64,000 bases of DNA from Brachionus plicatilis (taxonomy: Eukaryota > Rotifera > Eurotatoria > Ploima > Brachionidae): NCBI GenBank assembly GCA_010279815.1, contig QEOQ01000508.1:720254-784253 (forward strand). The letters are read 5' to 3'. Positions 1-9,983 of this stretch are shown piece by piece (position 1 is the stretch's first letter; each line of letters opens with the position of its first letter). The position numbers were made by a program, and so were the translations under genes. Below the pieces are notes generated by a model. That model saw only the letters and a program-made list of their open reading frames with translations. It did not search any database and was not told where the DNA came from.

Positions 1-36
1 TAAAATATATCTAAATTTTCTACACAATAAGAGAAT

Positions 37-234
37 TTATTTTGGTTTTAATTCAAAAATTTTCTGGTTAATAATCAGCTTATTACGTGGAATATTCAAA
101 CCGTTTACTTTGGCAATCGTATGTGTCTTGCAATCATGACAAGTTAAGTTATCTCTGGGGAAAAATATTTGTTGAAATTTGTAGCTAAAACCATATGGTA
201 ATATAATTTCCAATATTTTAAAAACAATTTTTTC
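37..234 (-). pseudogene. Broken tandem copy of the zinc-finger/MATH gene (N-terminal part only)
   Basis: An open segment on the minus strand reads LPYGFSYKFQQIF, then a Cys-x2-Cys-x2-His cluster (CHDCKTH), then IPRNKLIINQKIFELK. This follows the start of the neighbouring MATH gene (LPCGFS..., CPFCKTH, LSRNRLVLTEKSFELK) almost position by position. It has no ATG after the upstream in-frame stop at about 235-237 and meets a stop at 37-39, just where the neighbour's coiled coil begins. I read it as a truncated tandem duplicate. It could instead be an internal exon of a gene running off the window, but the early stop argues against that. Confidence 0.6.
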
Positions 235-536
235 TTATTAAATTGATTAAAAGAGAAAAAAAATATTCAACAAAGAAAATTGTTATGTTGCTCAATTTCT
301 TCAGATAGAGTTGTAAATTAGTAAAAGTTCGGTTTCACCAACATATTTTTTTTACAAGCATGAACTAAAAATCAAAGTCTTTAGTTAAATAAATTAAATT
401 TTTAAAAATTAAAAAAAAAATTTAATCGCTTCGAATTTAATTTTTTTTTCATACATTTTTTATGTAAAAAATTTGCAAAATTATTTTTGAAAATAATCTT
501 AGTTTTTATTATTTTTTAAAGCTTAAAATAAAAATT

Positions 537-1664
537 CTAATTAAATCTTGTATCAAAATCTTTTTTTTGTTCTTTTTCCGGCAACTCGACTTTAAAAGCT
601 ACTCTTAATATGATTGAATCAGTCATATTTCTAAAGAAAGAACTGTTGGAATCAAGTATTTGTTGGATATTGAAAAAATTAGTAAATCCATAACCCATGT
701 TTGTTTCGAACAAATAGTTTAAAGATTTAGTAAGATTTAGTTTTGGATTTAATTCACTTGATAAGGAATAGTCAATAGAGGCGTAAATTGGAAATTGACC
801 TTTATTATTTACTGAATTACATTCCAAATAAAATCCCAATGCTTTTTGGCCAAAAAATTCTTCATTAACTTTGACTTTAATTGACCATTTGAAATTTCTG
901 ACTACACATGGTTTTGAATAAAAGTAAAAATTACTTTGATTTTTTAACTTTGAAAAGTCATTTATTTTTAATTGAATTGTTGCTTCAGAACGACTAAGTT
1001 CATCTATTTCATCTCGATTATATTTAAAACTTGTTTCTTCCTTCAAATAAAGTTCACCAAATAATTTTCCAATATCTGTATCTTCGACACTATCAGTAAG
1101 GCCATACTTAGACTCATTTAAATCTTTCTTAATACTTGAAACTACTTCAATAAAATCATCCATTTTATTTTTTGATTTTATAAAGCTATCCAACTTAGAG
1201 TTAAGGTCTAAATTATCGTCAATTTTAATTGAATCAATTTCCCTTTTTTGTGAATCTAAATCATCATTTCTCTTATTGAACTCCTTTAGCTTTAAGTCCT
1301 TTTCCATTTGAACCTTCTTCAACGCATCATCGTAGTAATCGTCAATTTTTTTATTCAACATAACTTTGATTTCTTCTCTGCGAAGATCAATTTCGTTTTT
1401 AAATTCATCATGACTTAAATCAATAAAATGCTTAGGATCATATTTATATTCTTCAAAATCTTTTAAACACTCTTCATACTGTTTTTTCTTCAATTCAAAT
1501 GATTTTTCAGTCAAAACCAGTCTGTTTCTTGACAATCTAAGGCATTCTTCGATTGTTATATCATGTGTTTTACAGAATGGACACTCAAATTTTTTGCTTT
1601 TACGTAAAAGATGATCGTAATCGAGGGAAAATCCACAAGGCAATGATATTTTCGTATTATTCAT
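537..1664 (-). CDS. Zinc-finger-like, coiled-coil and MATH-domain protein (TRIM/TRAF-like layout)
   Basis: A single-exon protein of 375 residues. Residues 9-35 hold a small cysteine/histidine cluster (Cys10, then CPFCKTH at 28-34) that looks like a half or degenerate RING/B-box finger. Residues 50-170 are a charged Lys/Glu/Asp helix, likely a coiled coil. Residues 240-365 (starting near FKWSIKVKVNEEFFGQ) resemble a MATH/TRAF-C beta-sandwich. Such layouts usually belong to ubiquitin-ligase adaptors or receptor-associated scaffolds, but the finger lacks a full set of zinc ligands, so ligase activity is doubtful. A truncated paralogue lies just downstream on the same strand, suggesting a local expanding family. 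Function is inferred from layout only. Confidence 0.6.
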   Translation of the reverse strand: MNNTKISLPCGFSLDYDHLLRKSKKFECPFCKTHDITIEECLRLSRNRLVLTEKSFELKKKQYEECLKDFEEYKYDPKHFIDLSHDEFKNEIDLRREEIKVMLNKKIDDYYDDALKKVQMEKDLKLKEFNKRNDDLDSQKREIDSIKIDDNLDLNSKLDSFIKSKNKMDDFIEVVSSIKKDLNESKYGLTDSVEDTDIGKLFGELYLKEETSFKYNRDEIDELSRSEATIQLKINDFSKLKNQSNFYFYSKPCVVRNFKWSIKVKVNEEFFGQKALGFYLECNSVNNKGQFPIYASIDYSLSSELNPKLNLTKSLNYLFETNMGYGFTNFFNIQQILDSNSSFFRNMTDSIILRVAFKVELPEKEQKKDFDTRFN

Positions 1665-2788
1665 CCTTTATCTTTTTGCCTCTGAATATCTAAAAAAAAT
1701 TTATTCTCAAATGTGAGATTTAGTTTGATTAACTAGAGTGTTTACTCTTAAGTTGAAATTATCAAAAAAAAATTTCTTCATTTTTGCAAACGCCGGTAAA
1801 TAGTAAAATCGTCCCATTTTTTTATAATCCTGAAAAAATTATCCCGCAAACGCGAAACAGCAAAATTGTGAAAAAGTTGATAATTTTTTTCTTTATAACT
1901 AAATATAAAAAGATAAATAATATAAAAAGATTCTAACTAATAAAGAATGTCACTTAAAAGAGATTTACTGAAGTTCTTTTTTAGTCTTTTTTAATTTTCT
2001 ATTTATCTTGCAGTGATGCTACGATATTATGAATTCATCATAATTTACGTTAATTATGGTAAATTCATAAAATTTTAACATTTTTAAAGTAAAATATCGT
2101 AATATAAAATATGGTGTTTGTCCTACAATAACGATAATTATCTTTTTTTGTACTTTATAAGTTTTTTCAAATCAGAAGACCTTTAAATTTTAAAAATCAA
2201 AGTTTTCGCAATTAAAGTCAAAAGTAATTTTAAATATTAAAAGTATTTATTAAATTATTTTCAGTTAAATTATTAGTTTTTAATTTTCATAAATTTTATA
2301 TATTTAATATTTAAAATTTATTTTTAATTTTTCAAAATTTTATGTTTTTTTAAAAAAGGTTCTATTTTGATCAACAAAATTATCTGAAGGTTTAATTGAC
2401 CGTCCGCAATGTTGCCAATTAATACACAGTTTCTTAAAAATTTTAGCTGTTTAACATTCTGCCTGCACGGATCCCAACACTACTTTGTTTCAGTTTATTA
2501 CTAAAATAAATAAAAAACTATTAAAAATTTAAATTTTTTTTATTTTTATGTTTTTACTGATAGAGTAGTGAGTTTATCAATTTAGGTTATTAAGTGTATT
2601 TCTAACCACTTCCACCCAGATTTCAAAGGCTTAAGCTAGCTATCAAATTTTTTCAAAAAATTTTAATTTTTAATAAAGAATTAAAGCATTTTTTTCAAAT
2701 ATTAAACTCATAGTATTATAAAATATTTTTTATTTAATGATTTAAAAACAGCAGAATTTACATAAATTTATTTTTTTTTAAACAACAA
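1665..2788. other. Intergenic region without a recognisable gene
   Basis: AT-rich DNA between the MATH gene and the 3' end of MFAP1. Around 1785-1870 there are a few CG-containing words (aaacgccgg, caaacgcg) and around 2400-2490 a slightly GC-richer patch. On the minus strand that patch includes AGTGTTGGGATCC, which resembles the end of a hAT transposon, but I could not find a partner end. No coding exon seen. Confidence 0.5.
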
Positions 2789-4111
2789 CTACTTTTTTCT
2801 TTTAAGAGATGGATTTTCGAAATTTTGCTTAGTCCCACCACCTCGTCCACTCAGAAATTTCTCCTGATTTGTCCAAGGATCATCCTCGCGTCTTGTTGTG
2901 TCTTGGTCTAGCAAGTGAGTGTATTTAGTGCGTCCAGCCATACCAAAATTCTTGACCTGCATAACTTTTGGCAAAATTGTTTTGTCAAAATGATCTTCCA
3001 AAGTCGGCTCGGCATAATTTCTCTTATACAATTCGTCATCTTCATCCATAAAGAATGCACCTCTGTGATAGTATTTTTGCAAGAACTTGTACTTGCCTTT
3101 GTCGGCCTTGTTCGAAATTTTCTTCGGATTCAATTTCAAAAATTCCAAACGTTCCTCTTCTGTCATATTTCTTATTCTTTGTATTTCCTCTTTTTCTTTT
3201 TCTATTCGTTCTTTTTCCTCTCTATCTCGCTTAATTCGCTTCAGCTCCCTTAGCTTCCATGTCTCATAGTCGTTTTCATCGAGCTCATCATCAGTGGCAA
3301 AATCACACATAATATTTTCATCGTTTTCTTTTTCAGCTAATCTTTCTCTGGACACTTCGTCCTGAATGATTTTGCGAGTCTGTCTAACCGATTCCTCGTG
3401 CAGACGTTCACGCTCTCTCTCCAATTCCAATTGGCGTCTTTCCTCTTCTTCCCTCTCTTGAATGGTTTTCCTTTCCGATTTTCGAACAAATACTGGCTTT
3501 AGCCTAGGTGCCATATCTTCATCCGAATCTGTGTACTCCTCTTCTTCGTATTCGGACTCATCTTCAGACTCTTCTTCAGATGCTTGCTGCTGCTTTTCCT
3601 CTTCTATTTTCATCAATTCTTCTTGGTGCTGAAGAGCCTTTTGTCTAAGCTGCATTCTTCGCTTGAAGCGCTCATCCTCGTCCATATCTTCTTCTTTATC
3701 TGATTCTTCTTTTAATTTCACTTCAACTGTTTCTTCAATTTCCTGCTCATTTTCTTCAACTATTGAGGGCTCAATTATTTGACGATGGCGGCGTATTCTG
3801 GCCTCGGTCGATTCAAGATCAGGTCTCTCAACTTCTGCCAATCGTCTTAATCGTCTGTCATCGACTTGACGATGCTCAATGACTTGCTGTACTTTTTGGT
3901 CCTTTTCCTCTTGTTGTTCTTCCTCTGATTCTGATTGAGCTGATTCATCAGATTCACGCGCATACTTGGGACGCTCTCCAGCTACGTAGCGTTTTACTTT
4001 TACTTTCTGCATGGACATTTCGCCCTTTTCGTTACGTACTGGCACAGCTCCTGACGTACCAGTCAATGGTCCCCTAATTACTGGCCGAATAGGTCGATGA
4101 GTTTCCATCAT
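2789..4111 (-). CDS. MFAP1: MFAP1, spliceosome-associated protein
   Basis: A single-exon gene for a 440-residue protein, close to the usual family length of about 440. Family hallmarks are all visible: GAVPVRNEKGE and KVKVKRYV near the start, long Glu-rich and Arg-rich coiled segments, EPRLKPVF-type core (APRLKPVFVRKSER), ETWKLRELKRIKRDREE, and the highly conserved tail KYKFLQKYYHRGAFFMDEDD followed by TLEDHFDKTILPKVMQVKNF and GRTKYTHLLDQDTT. MFAP1 (yeast Spp381 relative) is a nuclear factor of the spliceosomal B complex that contacts Prp38; the microfibril name is historical. The start is the first of two adjacent ATGs. The lack of introns is notable beside the other genes here and could reflect intron loss. 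Confidence 0.95.
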   Translation of the reverse strand: MMETHRPIRPVIRGPLTGTSGAVPVRNEKGEMSMQKVKVKRYVAGERPKYARESDESAQSESEEEQQEEKDQKVQQVIEHRQVDDRRLRRLAEVERPDLESTEARIRRHRQIIEPSIVEENEQEIEETVEVKLKEESDKEEDMDEDERFKRRMQLRQKALQHQEELMKIEEEKQQQASEEESEDESEYEEEEYTDSDEDMAPRLKPVFVRKSERKTIQEREEEERRQLELERERERLHEESVRQTRKIIQDEVSRERLAEKENDENIMCDFATDDELDENDYETWKLRELKRIKRDREEKERIEKEKEEIQRIRNMTEEERLEFLKLNPKKISNKADKGKYKFLQKYYHRGAFFMDEDDELYKRNYAEPTLEDHFDKTILPKVMQVKNFGMAGRTKYTHLLDQDTTRREDDPWTNQEKFLSGRGGGTKQNFENPSLKRKK

Positions 4112-4461
4112 ATTATTTTTATTATAATTAAACCTAGAGTTTATTGTATTATAAATAATATAATTCAGTCAATTTAATTTTGTGATACATTGATGGTGAA
4201 ATTTTAACAAAAAAAGATTTTTTAACATTAATTTGTTAACTTTTACGCCTGTTTTGTTCCTAAAAACAACAATTTAGTAATCTTTGAAATTCTGTTTAAA
4301 TTTTTTTTTAATTTATATTTAAGGCAAAATTGAGAAAAGAAACAAAAAATTGATCTAGAGAAAATTTTTTTTTTATTTTATTCAAAAATTTAAAAATAAT
4401 TCAATTATTATAAGAAACTCTTGAATGGAATTAGTAAATTTCAACTTAATACGAAGACTAT

Positions 4462-4704
4462 TTAGTCTCAAGACTGAAGAGAAGTAAACTACGGTGTGAG
4501 ATCGTGGCGTCTTGTCAGCAAATACACAACTTTTTCATCAATCGCATAGCTAATGTATGGAACGGACTACCAGACGACATAGTCGCAACTGATACGGTGG
4601 ACTCCTTTTAAATCAAATACGGCAAACACCAATTGAGACAACCGCTTTGAGGGGCATCCCTGCAAGTTATCTCGCTTCGCGGTTTTTATTACTACTACTA
4701 CTAT
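4462..4704 (+). mobile_element. Dead 3' end of a non-LTR retrotransposon (LINE)
   Basis: A plus-strand frame reads LVSRLKRSKLRCEIVAS then FFINRIANVWNGLPDDIV and ends in DTVDSF, an in-frame stop (4609-4611), then a short tail to a second stop at 4648-4650. The pattern FF..R..N.WN.LP...V is the well-known C-terminal signature of LINE reverse-transcriptase polyproteins. A run of ACT units (about 4691-4704) follows the coding tail, as in the short tandem 3' tails of many LINE clades. Nothing of the reverse transcriptase core remains upstream, so this is a 5'-truncated, inactive copy. Confidence 0.75.
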
Positions 4705-5532
4705 ATTAAAAGTATCGAATTAATGAGGCTAAAAATTAAGATTATTTTATCAAATTGTTTAAATTAAAATCAATCAGATTTTAATATTTGAATACTTGAA
4801 TTTTTAGCAGATTTCAATACAGCCTTTAATAAAATCAATTTTTTTACACATAAAAATATCAATAAATTTCAGAATAAAAATAAATTTTCGAATTCCTCAT
4901 TTAGTTATGTACTAAGAAATTATTTTTTAGAAAATTAATACTTTATGGAGTTCTGTACTGAAAAAATAATTTGAAACCAATTGTTGTTTCAAACGCTGCT
5001 TCTATAAAAGGCCAAGAATTGTCTAAAAATAAAATAAAAAATTGCATATCAAAATAAAGAATTTTTTGGTAAAATTAAACTCATCAAAGTAAAATTCAAA
5101 GTCATTTAAATAGACTTAAAATCATAAATACTATTAGGAGACTTTGTTCTGAAACTAGATTTTCTCATAAAGCATTTAATATCATGCTTAAGAATCTCAA
5201 TATCTCAAAAAAAAGGCTAATTAGTAATTAATATTTATTTATTATAATAGTTCATTAATAATTATTTCCTCTAAAAAAATTTTGATCTTAATTCTATTAA
5301 AATAACTTTGAATTTTATTTTGATGAGTTATAATTTCATTAAAAAATTTTACCAAACGATAATTTAACGTCCATCTCGCTTGCTTTTTTTATCTTTTTTA
5401 GAATTTTTTATTTCATTCAATTTCTCTTTAATAATGGTGAGTTCTGGCATTTTCCTTAAAGATTTTTCAAAAGTTGGATTGTTGTTGGATACAATAACTA
5501 TGTTTTTTTAAATATTCAAGCTTAGAAAAAGA
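4705..5532. other. Intergenic, no gene seen
   Basis: About 0.8 kb of AT-rich DNA between the LINE tail and the palindromic transposon. I see no splice-bounded open frame, RNA fold or repeat that I can support. Confidence 0.5.
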
Positions 5533-5534
5533 TA

Positions 5535-6706
5535 CAGTGGGTATTTCAAAAACGACATGCCCCCTAAGGTCGCGACCGCCGAACCGTACCATAAGCGGTG
5601 CCGTACCGAACCAACAACGGCGCCGAACCGTACCAGCCGAACCGTACCATAAACGGCGCCGAACCGAACCAGCCGTACCAGCCGAACCGTACCGAACCGA
5701 ACCGTCCCGTACCAGCCGAACCGTACCGAACCGTACCAGCCGAAACAGCGGCCGAACAGAACCGAACCATAAACGGCGCCGAACCGTACCGAACCGAACC
5801 GTCCCGTACCAGCCGAACCGAACCGAACCAGCCGTACCAGCGGCCGAACCGAACCGTACCATCAGCCGAACCGAACCGAACCAATAACAACCCCAACATC
5901 ATCGATAAACTTAAGAAAAGAGCCATCAGTATTTGGATTGAAAGCTTTCTAAAAGATGGTGACATTAAATGTAAAGGCAAGCTTTGGAATATTTTTGAAT
6001 GAAAAAAAAATTTAAAAAAATTAATTTTAATAAATTATCAATTGTTTACTAATAATAAAATATAATAAAAATTAAATGCTGATGCTGAAAGATAGCGAGA
6101 GAAATTCTTGATAGATTTAAAAGACTACTCAAAATTTTATCTGATAATTATTTTTATTATATTTTATTAGTAGACAATTGATAAATGATTAGAACAAAAA
6201 TTAAATAGTGAATAATTTAAAGTTTTTTTATTAAAATAAATTTAAAAAATATTCCAAAGCTTGCCATTACATTTAATGTCACCATCTTTTAGAAAGCTTT
6301 CAATCCAAATACTGATGGCTCTTTTCTTAAGTTTATCGATGATGTTGGGGTTGTTATTGGTTCGGTTCGGTTCGGCTGATGGTACGGTTCGGTTCGGCCG
6401 CTGGTACGGCTGGTTCGGTTCGGTTCGGCTGGTACGGGACGGTTCGGTTCGGTACGGTTCGGCGCCGTTTATGGTTCGGTTCTGTTCGGCCGCTGTTTCG
6501 GCTGGTACGGTTCGGTACGGTTCGGCTGGTACGGGACGGTTCGGTTCGGTACGGTTCGGCTGGTACGGCTGGTTCGGTTCGGCGCCGTTTATGGTACGGT
6601 TCGGCTGGTACGGTTCGGCGCCGTTGTTGGTTCGGTACGGCACCGCTTATGGTACGGTTCGGCGGTCGCGACCTTAGGGGGCATGTCGTTTTTGAAATAC
6701 CCACTG
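5535..6706. mobile_element. GC-rich palindromic (foldback) DNA transposon, Tc1/mariner-like ends
   Basis: Two arms of about 460 bp are inverted copies of each other. The left arm runs from 5535 to about 6000 and the right from about 6242 to 6706. They start CAGTGGGTATTTCAAAAACG and are flanked on both sides by the dinucleotide TA (5533-5534 and 6707-6708), the target duplication expected of Tc1/mariner elements. Each arm is built of short CCGAA / CCGTA / CAGC units, far GC-richer than the host DNA. The central part holds a second inverted pair (about 6031-6070 and 6150-6185). Arms differ at very few sites, so the insertion is young or the arms are being homogenised. No transposase is encoded; open frames in all phases simply reflect stop-free repeats. 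Confidence 0.8.
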
Positions 6707-6708
6707 TA

Positions 6709-9700
6709 AGTAAATTTATCTCGTTAAAAAATACCTTGTTTCTAGAACATTTAAAATTTTATTGCATTAAATAAAAGCATATGAATAATAATTCTTGAGT
6801 CTTTTGGCAGCTTTTTTTATTTTTAAAGATTTTTTTAGTTAAAATTTAAATTCAATTCAATTTAATTTTATTTTATTTTAAGTTTATTGAAAACAGCTCA
6901 TCATGAAGAATTGCAAATTAAATAGGAAATAATTATTTTTTATTACAGAATTTTACCAATTCAGAAAATGTTGTCTTCTGTAAATTTACGTAATTTTTCT
7001 TTTCAGTTTATTTTAAAAAGCTAAACATCATTCAAATTTTCCAAAAATAGTCAATATTCGGTTTTTATTTGACCTTTTTAAAAAAGTTTAAATTTACTTA
7101 AAATTCCGATATTTAACGAAAAATAAATTAACTTTAAAATTTAAATTTTCTCTAGACTTGCTATGATAGAAGAGAAATTTTCTGGTTATTAAAATGCAAT
7201 TTTTTTTTTCAAGAATTAAAAGATTTTTTCTATCCAAGAACTAAAGAGTACAAAATGATAAGATTATTAAATATTAAATAAATATAAACTCTTCTCCTCC
7301 TACTAAAATTTAAACTTTAAACTACCTAAATTAAGCAAAAATTTTTTTTCACCTGCAATCTATATTGCAAAATCAAAGACAACTTTTGGGAAAATAATAA
7401 AAACATTCAATTGGATATTGATTCATTATTTGTTTTAAAAATGATTCTTAAATATTTTCATTTAAAAAATAGCGGTCTTTTTAAATCAGAAATATTAGTG
7501 AAATAGAGATATCATTCAATTAAAACCAAAATTTAAAACAAATTTTCATTTTTTTTATCTCGTAGAATAAATTCTAATCACTTATCGAATTAAATCACAT
7601 TAGCACAAGACAGGAAACGTCCATTTTTTGATAACAGGTGTAGAATAGAAATGGTGAAAATTTATTTTTTCATAATATTTTCAATTATTATAAAAATATT
7701 ATATTTAAAAGAATATTGATTTTTTTTATTTTATTTTAATTTTTTTAGTCGCTTTTCTTTAAAAGTACTGAATCAATTGAGGTATTGAACTTCGAAATGG
7801 CACATGATTTCAAGTCGATGCACGATCTTCTGCTTTCTTTAGATCCATTTTGCGCTGCCAGTTTTATTCAAGTGCTTTTAGACCTCTGATCTTTTAATTG
7901 ACTTTATAAATTTTAATTTTCAGATTTGACTAAAACTTGTTCTTTCACTTCATTTACAAAATTCTTATTGTTTGACACTTTTTCAAAAAATAAATAAAAT
8001 AACAATACATCATTCAAATAATAAGATTAAGTTCGATATTATTCAATCAATTCGATATTATTCGAAGTGTTTTTTTACGCTCCAGGGTAGACAAAATAAT
8101 TATTATATTTTATTATTTCAGAAAAGGATAACTTTAATCTTCATATTTTAGAGACTAATTTTAAATTTACTTAATTTATCAATTTTTTTAAATCATATTT
8201 TTTTAGTGATATATTTCATGCTCACATAAGAGGAAATCAGTCCTGATAATATAATTTAGGAGAATTTACTTCTCACATAATGAAATAGAACCTGAAAGCT
8301 TTTTTGTTGTCGGATCTCTTGAAAATTTAATCTATTTTTAATATTTTTTAACTAGAATTTTATGATTGTCACTCGAAATTTTAACAATCTAAAATCCAGA
8401 CAGAAGCTTTTTATTTTAATTGTTAAAATAAAGACACGAAATTTTTATTCAAAGACTAAAATTCGATTAAAAAATTCCGCAAGTTTGAAAAATTAAAAAA
8501 TTCTATTTTTAAATAATAAATTAAAAGATTAAAATAATTCTTTAAAAATTTTTGGATAAAAAAAATTAATTTTTTGTCAACAAATACAAGTGAGAATATT
8601 TAAAATTGATATTATTTATTTGTCTGACAAAACTAAAAAATATTCTGATATTTGCTTAAGAACTGAAAGCTTATTGTTTTTAAAAATTCTACAAATGACA
8701 TTCAAATACACTTTAGAAAAAAAAACAAATAGAAACATATGACTTAGTCACATGACTAAATAAATTAAAATAAATATAAGTACAAGCATGTCCCTGTTTA
8801 CATTGACTGAGACTGACCTTAAAATTACAGTTAATAGTTAAATTTTTTTTTTGTATTTAAAGGTTGTTATTTAACCGTTTTTGATTTTTTTTCCGTGTCT
8901 AGATTTTAGAGACAGACAATTTTTTATTTTGAATCAAATAATACTAAAATTTCATAGCTTTGTGAGTTATTAAATAGCCAGTTTCAAAAATTTAAGAATA
9001 TATAATAAAAATCCAGTTATAAGGGATATGAGATTATTTAGATTTTTTTAAAACCTATATCTAACTCAGAAAATTTTTAGGCCAAATATTTACAATCTTT
9101 TGCGTAATTTTTTTTGTAATCTATCTTTTGATTAATTTGTCTTTTGAGAAAAAAACCTTGTTCGTGATTTAAGTTTCTTGGAAAAGAGTTTAAATAAATA
9201 GAATATATCAAATAAATCAATTTTTTTACTTTTAAATAGCTCTTTATTTTCAAGAGAAAAGATATTAATATATAAATGACAAATATCAAAAATAATTTGC
9301 TAAATATTTATTCATTTGATTGTGCAATCGTATCAAAAATAATTTCCGATCGATTTTTAGACAATGTTCTTATTTTCCAAATTTATTCATTTTCTAAATT
9401 TTAGATAAAAATTTGTTTTAATAACAAATATTTTTTGCTTGAGGCTAAAATCAGCTTAGTGATCGCTGATTGATTTTTCAGAAATTGTGAATGATTTTAA
9501 AATGGTATAAAAGAATAGGCATTTAATTAATACGTGATAAATTCTATTTAAATTTCTCTATACGCCCTGCAGATAACACAAAGGAAGCACGAAATTTTCA
9601 AACCGGGTTGGCCTTCGAAACTAATTAAGCTTAATTTTTTTAGACAAAGAATAAAACAATAGAGCTAACACGAAAACCTGACCACTTAGTAGAGCTTTCT

Positions 9701-9983
9701 TCTCAAACATAATTTAAAGCTAATTTTTTTTTTCAAACTGAATTAATAAATATCAAACTGAAAAGAAAATTTACCTAAATTAAGTAGGGTTTTGAATTGT
9801 AGTGTTTTGTATTGTATTGGATATATTTGTATAAAAAAGAGAATAAATGAAAATATAGAAAGTGGTTGCTTTGAAAAGTTGTTTTTGAAAATTTATGAAT
9901 TCGGTTATGAAATTTGTTTGGCTTCAAGCTTCAAAATTTAAAATTTAAAAGAAAAAATTCAAAATCTTGAACACAACAAGAAA
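6709..9983. other. Intergenic region, one orphan exon-like segment
   Basis: About 3.3 kb of AT-rich DNA. The only coding-like signal is the segment at 7749-7889, listed separately. Around 9565-9625 there is a short GC-richer patch without an open frame. I see no RNA gene and no clear transposon ends. Confidence 0.4.
7749..7889 (+). CDS. Orphan terminal-exon candidate, unknown protein
   Basis: A strong acceptor (a long T-rich tract ending in TTTTTTAG at 7748) is followed at once by a 46-codon open frame ending in TGA. The frame starts SLFFKSTESIEVLNFEMAHD and later reads MHDLLLSLDPFCAASF. Its base composition is clearly less AT-rich than its surroundings. I could not find an upstream exon with a matching donor and I do not recognise the family. 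It may be the last exon of an unseen plus-strand gene, or a remnant. Confidence 0.3.
   Translation, partial: SLFFKSTESIEVLNFEMAHDFKSMHDLLLSLDPFCAASFIQVLLDL

Noticed and set aside
2460..2490. hAT-like end (AGTGTTGGGATCC on the minus strand)
   Set aside because: No opposite end or target duplication located, so not called as an element.
5467..6774. Eight overlapping open frames of 116-138 codons on both strands
   Set aside because: They lie in the inverted CG-rich repeat arms; stop-free pentamer repeats are open in every frame. The Arg/Pro/Thr or Val/Gly/Arg monotony is not a protein.
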